Shown here: piece after piece, positions 37,858 to 39,198 of the stretch | Layout: the number at the start of each line of letters is the position of its first letter | Numbering within the stretch: the first letter of the stretch is position 1 | Origin: Mycolicibacter sinensis | GTDB lineage: Bacteria > Actinomycetota > Actinomycetes > Mycobacteriales > Mycobacteriaceae | NCBI RefSeq assembly: GCF_001667945.1 | Contig: NZ_LZJK01000127.1 | Span: 1-39,198 of the forward strand | Reading direction: 5' to 3' | Length of the DNA stretch: 39,198 nt | The notes under the pieces: generated by a model | Seen by the model: the letters and a program-made list of their open reading frames with translations, nothing else | Told to the model about the DNA's origin: nothing | Databases searched by the model: none | Translations under genes and position numbers: made by a program

Positions 37858-38748
37858 ATGCGGTTCCTGGCCGGCCGGGCGCTGAACTACCTGGTGCTGC
37901 TGGGCCTGGCCTCGTTTCTGACGTTCTGCCTGACCTCGCTGGCGTTCGCCCCGCTGGACAGCCTGATGCAGCGCAACCCACGTCCCCCGCAAGCCGTCAT
38001 CGACGCCAAAGCCGCCGAACTGGGCCTGGACAAGCCCATTCCGCTGCGCTACGCGCACTGGGCCTCGCACGCCGTCCGCGGCGATTTCGGCGTCACCGTC
38101 ACCGGGCAGCCGGTCTCGGCGGAATTGGGCCGGCGCATCGGGGTCAGCCTGCGCCTGTTGGTGGTGGGCTCGTTGGCCGGCACCCTCATCGGCGTGGTGG
38201 CCGGTGCCTGGGGGGCGGTGCGCCAATACCGGCTCTCCGACCGGGTCATCACCCTGGCCGCGCTGCTGGTGCTGTCGGTGCCCACGTTCGTGCTGGCCAA
38301 CCTGGTGATCCTGAGCGCGCTGCGGGTGAACTGGGCGCTGGGCGCGCAACTGTTCGACTACACCGGGGAGACCTCCCCCGGGTTGGTCACCGGCTTCTGG
38401 CCGGGACTGGCCGACCGCGTGCAGCACCTGGTGTTGCCGTCGCTGACCCTGGCGCTGGGCGCCGCGGCCAGCTTCAGCCGCTATCAGCGCAACGCGATGC
38501 TTGATGTGCTCGGCCAGGATTTCATCCGCACCGCACGAGCCAAGGGCCTGACCCGGCGGCGTGCGTTGTTCAAACACGGGCTGCGCACCGCGCTGATCCC
38601 GATGGCAACCCTGTTCGCCTACGGGGTGGCCGGGCTGGTCACCGGGGCGGTGTTCGTGGAGAAGATCTTCGGCTGGCACGGTATGGGCGAATGGGTGGTG
38701 CAGGGGGTGGCGACCCAGGACACCAACATCGTCGCGGCGATCACCGTG
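37858..38748 (+). CDS. oppB: Oligopeptide ABC transporter permease OppB, interrupted by a foldback
   Basis: This is the membrane permease of an Opp/Dpp-type peptide importer, cognate to Rv1283c. It has an N-terminal helix (ALNYLVLLGLASFLTFCLTS), four further helices and the EAA loop FIRTARAKGLTRRRALFKHG that contacts the ATPase. Sequence is normal through ATQDTNIVAAITV at 38748. The frame then continues to 38883 in meaningless residues, because the DNA downstream is inverted. The true last 28 codons lie on the minus strand at 39121-39038. Joining them gives 324 aa, the expected length. It is divergent from the carbonic anhydrase gene. ATG at 37858 or GTG at 37855. Confidence 0.9.
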
Positions 38749-39041
38749 GAGATCAGCGCCACGCACACCCCGATCAGCATCGATTTCTGCATGCCGCGCA
38801 GGATCTGCGCCAACAGGTCCTGGCCCAATGCGTTGGTGCCCAGCCAATGCCGCGAGCCCGGCGGGACCAGCAGCGCGTCGTAGTCCAGGTCGGTGTAGGA
38901 GTAGGGCAGCAGGCCAGGCAGGGCGTAGCAGCCGACGAACATCACCGCCAAAAGCGCCAGTGCACCCACTGCGGCGCGGCTGCGCAGGAAGCGGCGCAGC
39001 ACCAGGGTGCGCCGGGAGGCGAATTCGATCTCGGTGCTCAT
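38749..39041 (-). CDS. oppC: Oligopeptide ABC transporter permease OppC, N-terminal fragment
   Basis: From the ATG at 39041 the minus strand encodes an OppC start: STEIEFASRRTLVLRRFLRS, a first helix AVGALALLAVMFVGCYALPG, the conserved GSRHWLGTNALGQDLLAQIL and the beginning of helix 2, SMLIGVCVALIST. Beyond 38749 the frame enters the reverse complement of oppB and loses meaning. The ATG overlaps the oppB stop by 4 bp (ATGA), the normal opp arrangement. So this piece and oppB were contiguous before the rearrangement or assembly fault. Confidence 0.85.
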
Positions 39042-39198
39042 GACACCCGCACCCGGGGGTCGAGCAGCGCGTAGATGACGTCGGAAAGCAGTCCGGCCAA
39101 CAGCACCACCGCACCGGAGAACACGGTGATCGCCGCGACGATGTTGGTGTCCTGGGTCGCCACCCCCTGCACCACCCATTCGCCCATACCGTGCCAGC
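39038..39198 (-). CDS. oppB: OppB C-terminal fragment on the opposite strand
   Basis: The minus strand from the window edge encodes GWHGMGEWVVQGVATQDTNI (a duplicate of the plus-strand oppB), then the genuine C-terminus VFSGAVVLLAGLLSDVIYAL through DPRVRVS and a TGA at 39040-39038. This is the typical end of a Dpp/OppB permease and is missing from the plus-strand copy. Confidence 0.85.
   Translation of the reverse strand, partial: WHGMGEWVVQGVATQDTNIVAAITVFSGAVVLLAGLLSDVIYALLDPRVRVS

Larger units (their letters stand above)
38672..39198. repeat. Foldback: 77-bp perfect inverted repeat around a 373-bp inverted segment
   Basis: Bases 39122-39198 are the exact reverse complement of 38672-38748. 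The next base inward differs, and the outer end coincides with the end of the window. The segment between them (38749-39121) holds the 3' end of oppB and the 5' part of oppC in the wrong orientation. This is a hairpin structure, not a simple inversion, because both flanks are the same piece of oppB. Confidence 0.97.

Noticed and set aside
37816..39114. 432-codon minus-strand open frame across the oppB region
   Set aside because: It is a shadow of oppB that continues through the foldback; its composition is Arg/Gln/His-rich with no family features. The real minus-strand pieces are in other frames.

Overview
The window is chromosomal DNA of a Mycobacterium sensu lato. The basis is high GC, a mycobacterial rRNA leader at the left edge, a b-delta fused ATP synthase subunit, a MurA with Asp in place of the catalytic Cys, an AtpE nearly identical to the M. 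tuberculosis c subunit, and gene order matching M. tuberculosis Rv1282c-Rv1315 read in reverse. Species is not certain. The IS1557 copy (Rv1313c) of H37Rv is absent: the DUF2550 gene and pduO end 25 bp apart.

Layout. 1-198: promoter and leader of an rRNA operon running leftward out of the window. 199-2142: murA and pduO, divergent. 2168-10560: the complete F1Fo ATP synthase operon, minus strand, atpI-B-E-F-H-A-G-D-C plus a DUF2550 gene. 10676-14746: wecA, sua5, prmC, prfA, rpmE, a cell-wall and translation-factor cluster with stop/start overlaps. 14896-16845: rho, with a long structured leader. 17108-23526: argS-lysA-thrA-thrC-thrB, a compact aspartate-family amino-acid operon. 23637-23709: tRNA-Arg(CCG).

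23710-32938 is the accessory stretch, not syntenic with H37Rv as I remember it. Next to the tRNA is about 1.1 kb of decayed DNA with lower GC (53-57% in two lines I counted) holding a gene without a start and a frameshifted small zinc-finger-like gene. Then comes a four-gene type VII secretion-type cluster (24853-27984): an EspC-like (DUF2580) protein with a YxxxD signal, a 463-aa WXG-domain protein ending in a glycine-zipper tail, a six-helix membrane protein and an exported protein. I read it as a candidate T7SS-delivered membrane-active effector with a membrane immunity partner; this is inference. After it lie a lipoprotein, a small HTH protein, two F420-type luciferase-like oxidoreductases, a secreted DUF4185 protein (the family of mycobacterial endo-D-arabinanases) and a VOC protein.

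32942-37655 is the sulfate-activation operon cysD-cysNC-cysQ-Rrf2 regulator, with a carbonic anhydrase gene upstream. The cysD promoter is overlapped by repeated ATAACC half-sites, a plausible operator for the Rrf2 protein encoded at the operon's end.

37858-39198 starts as oppB, but at 38748 the sequence folds back. The last 77 bases are an exact reverse complement of 38672-38748, and between them lie the start of oppC and the true 3' end of oppB on the wrong strand. Rejoining the pieces gives an intact 324-aa OppB. This is most likely an assembly or library foldback, though a real inverted duplication is not excluded.
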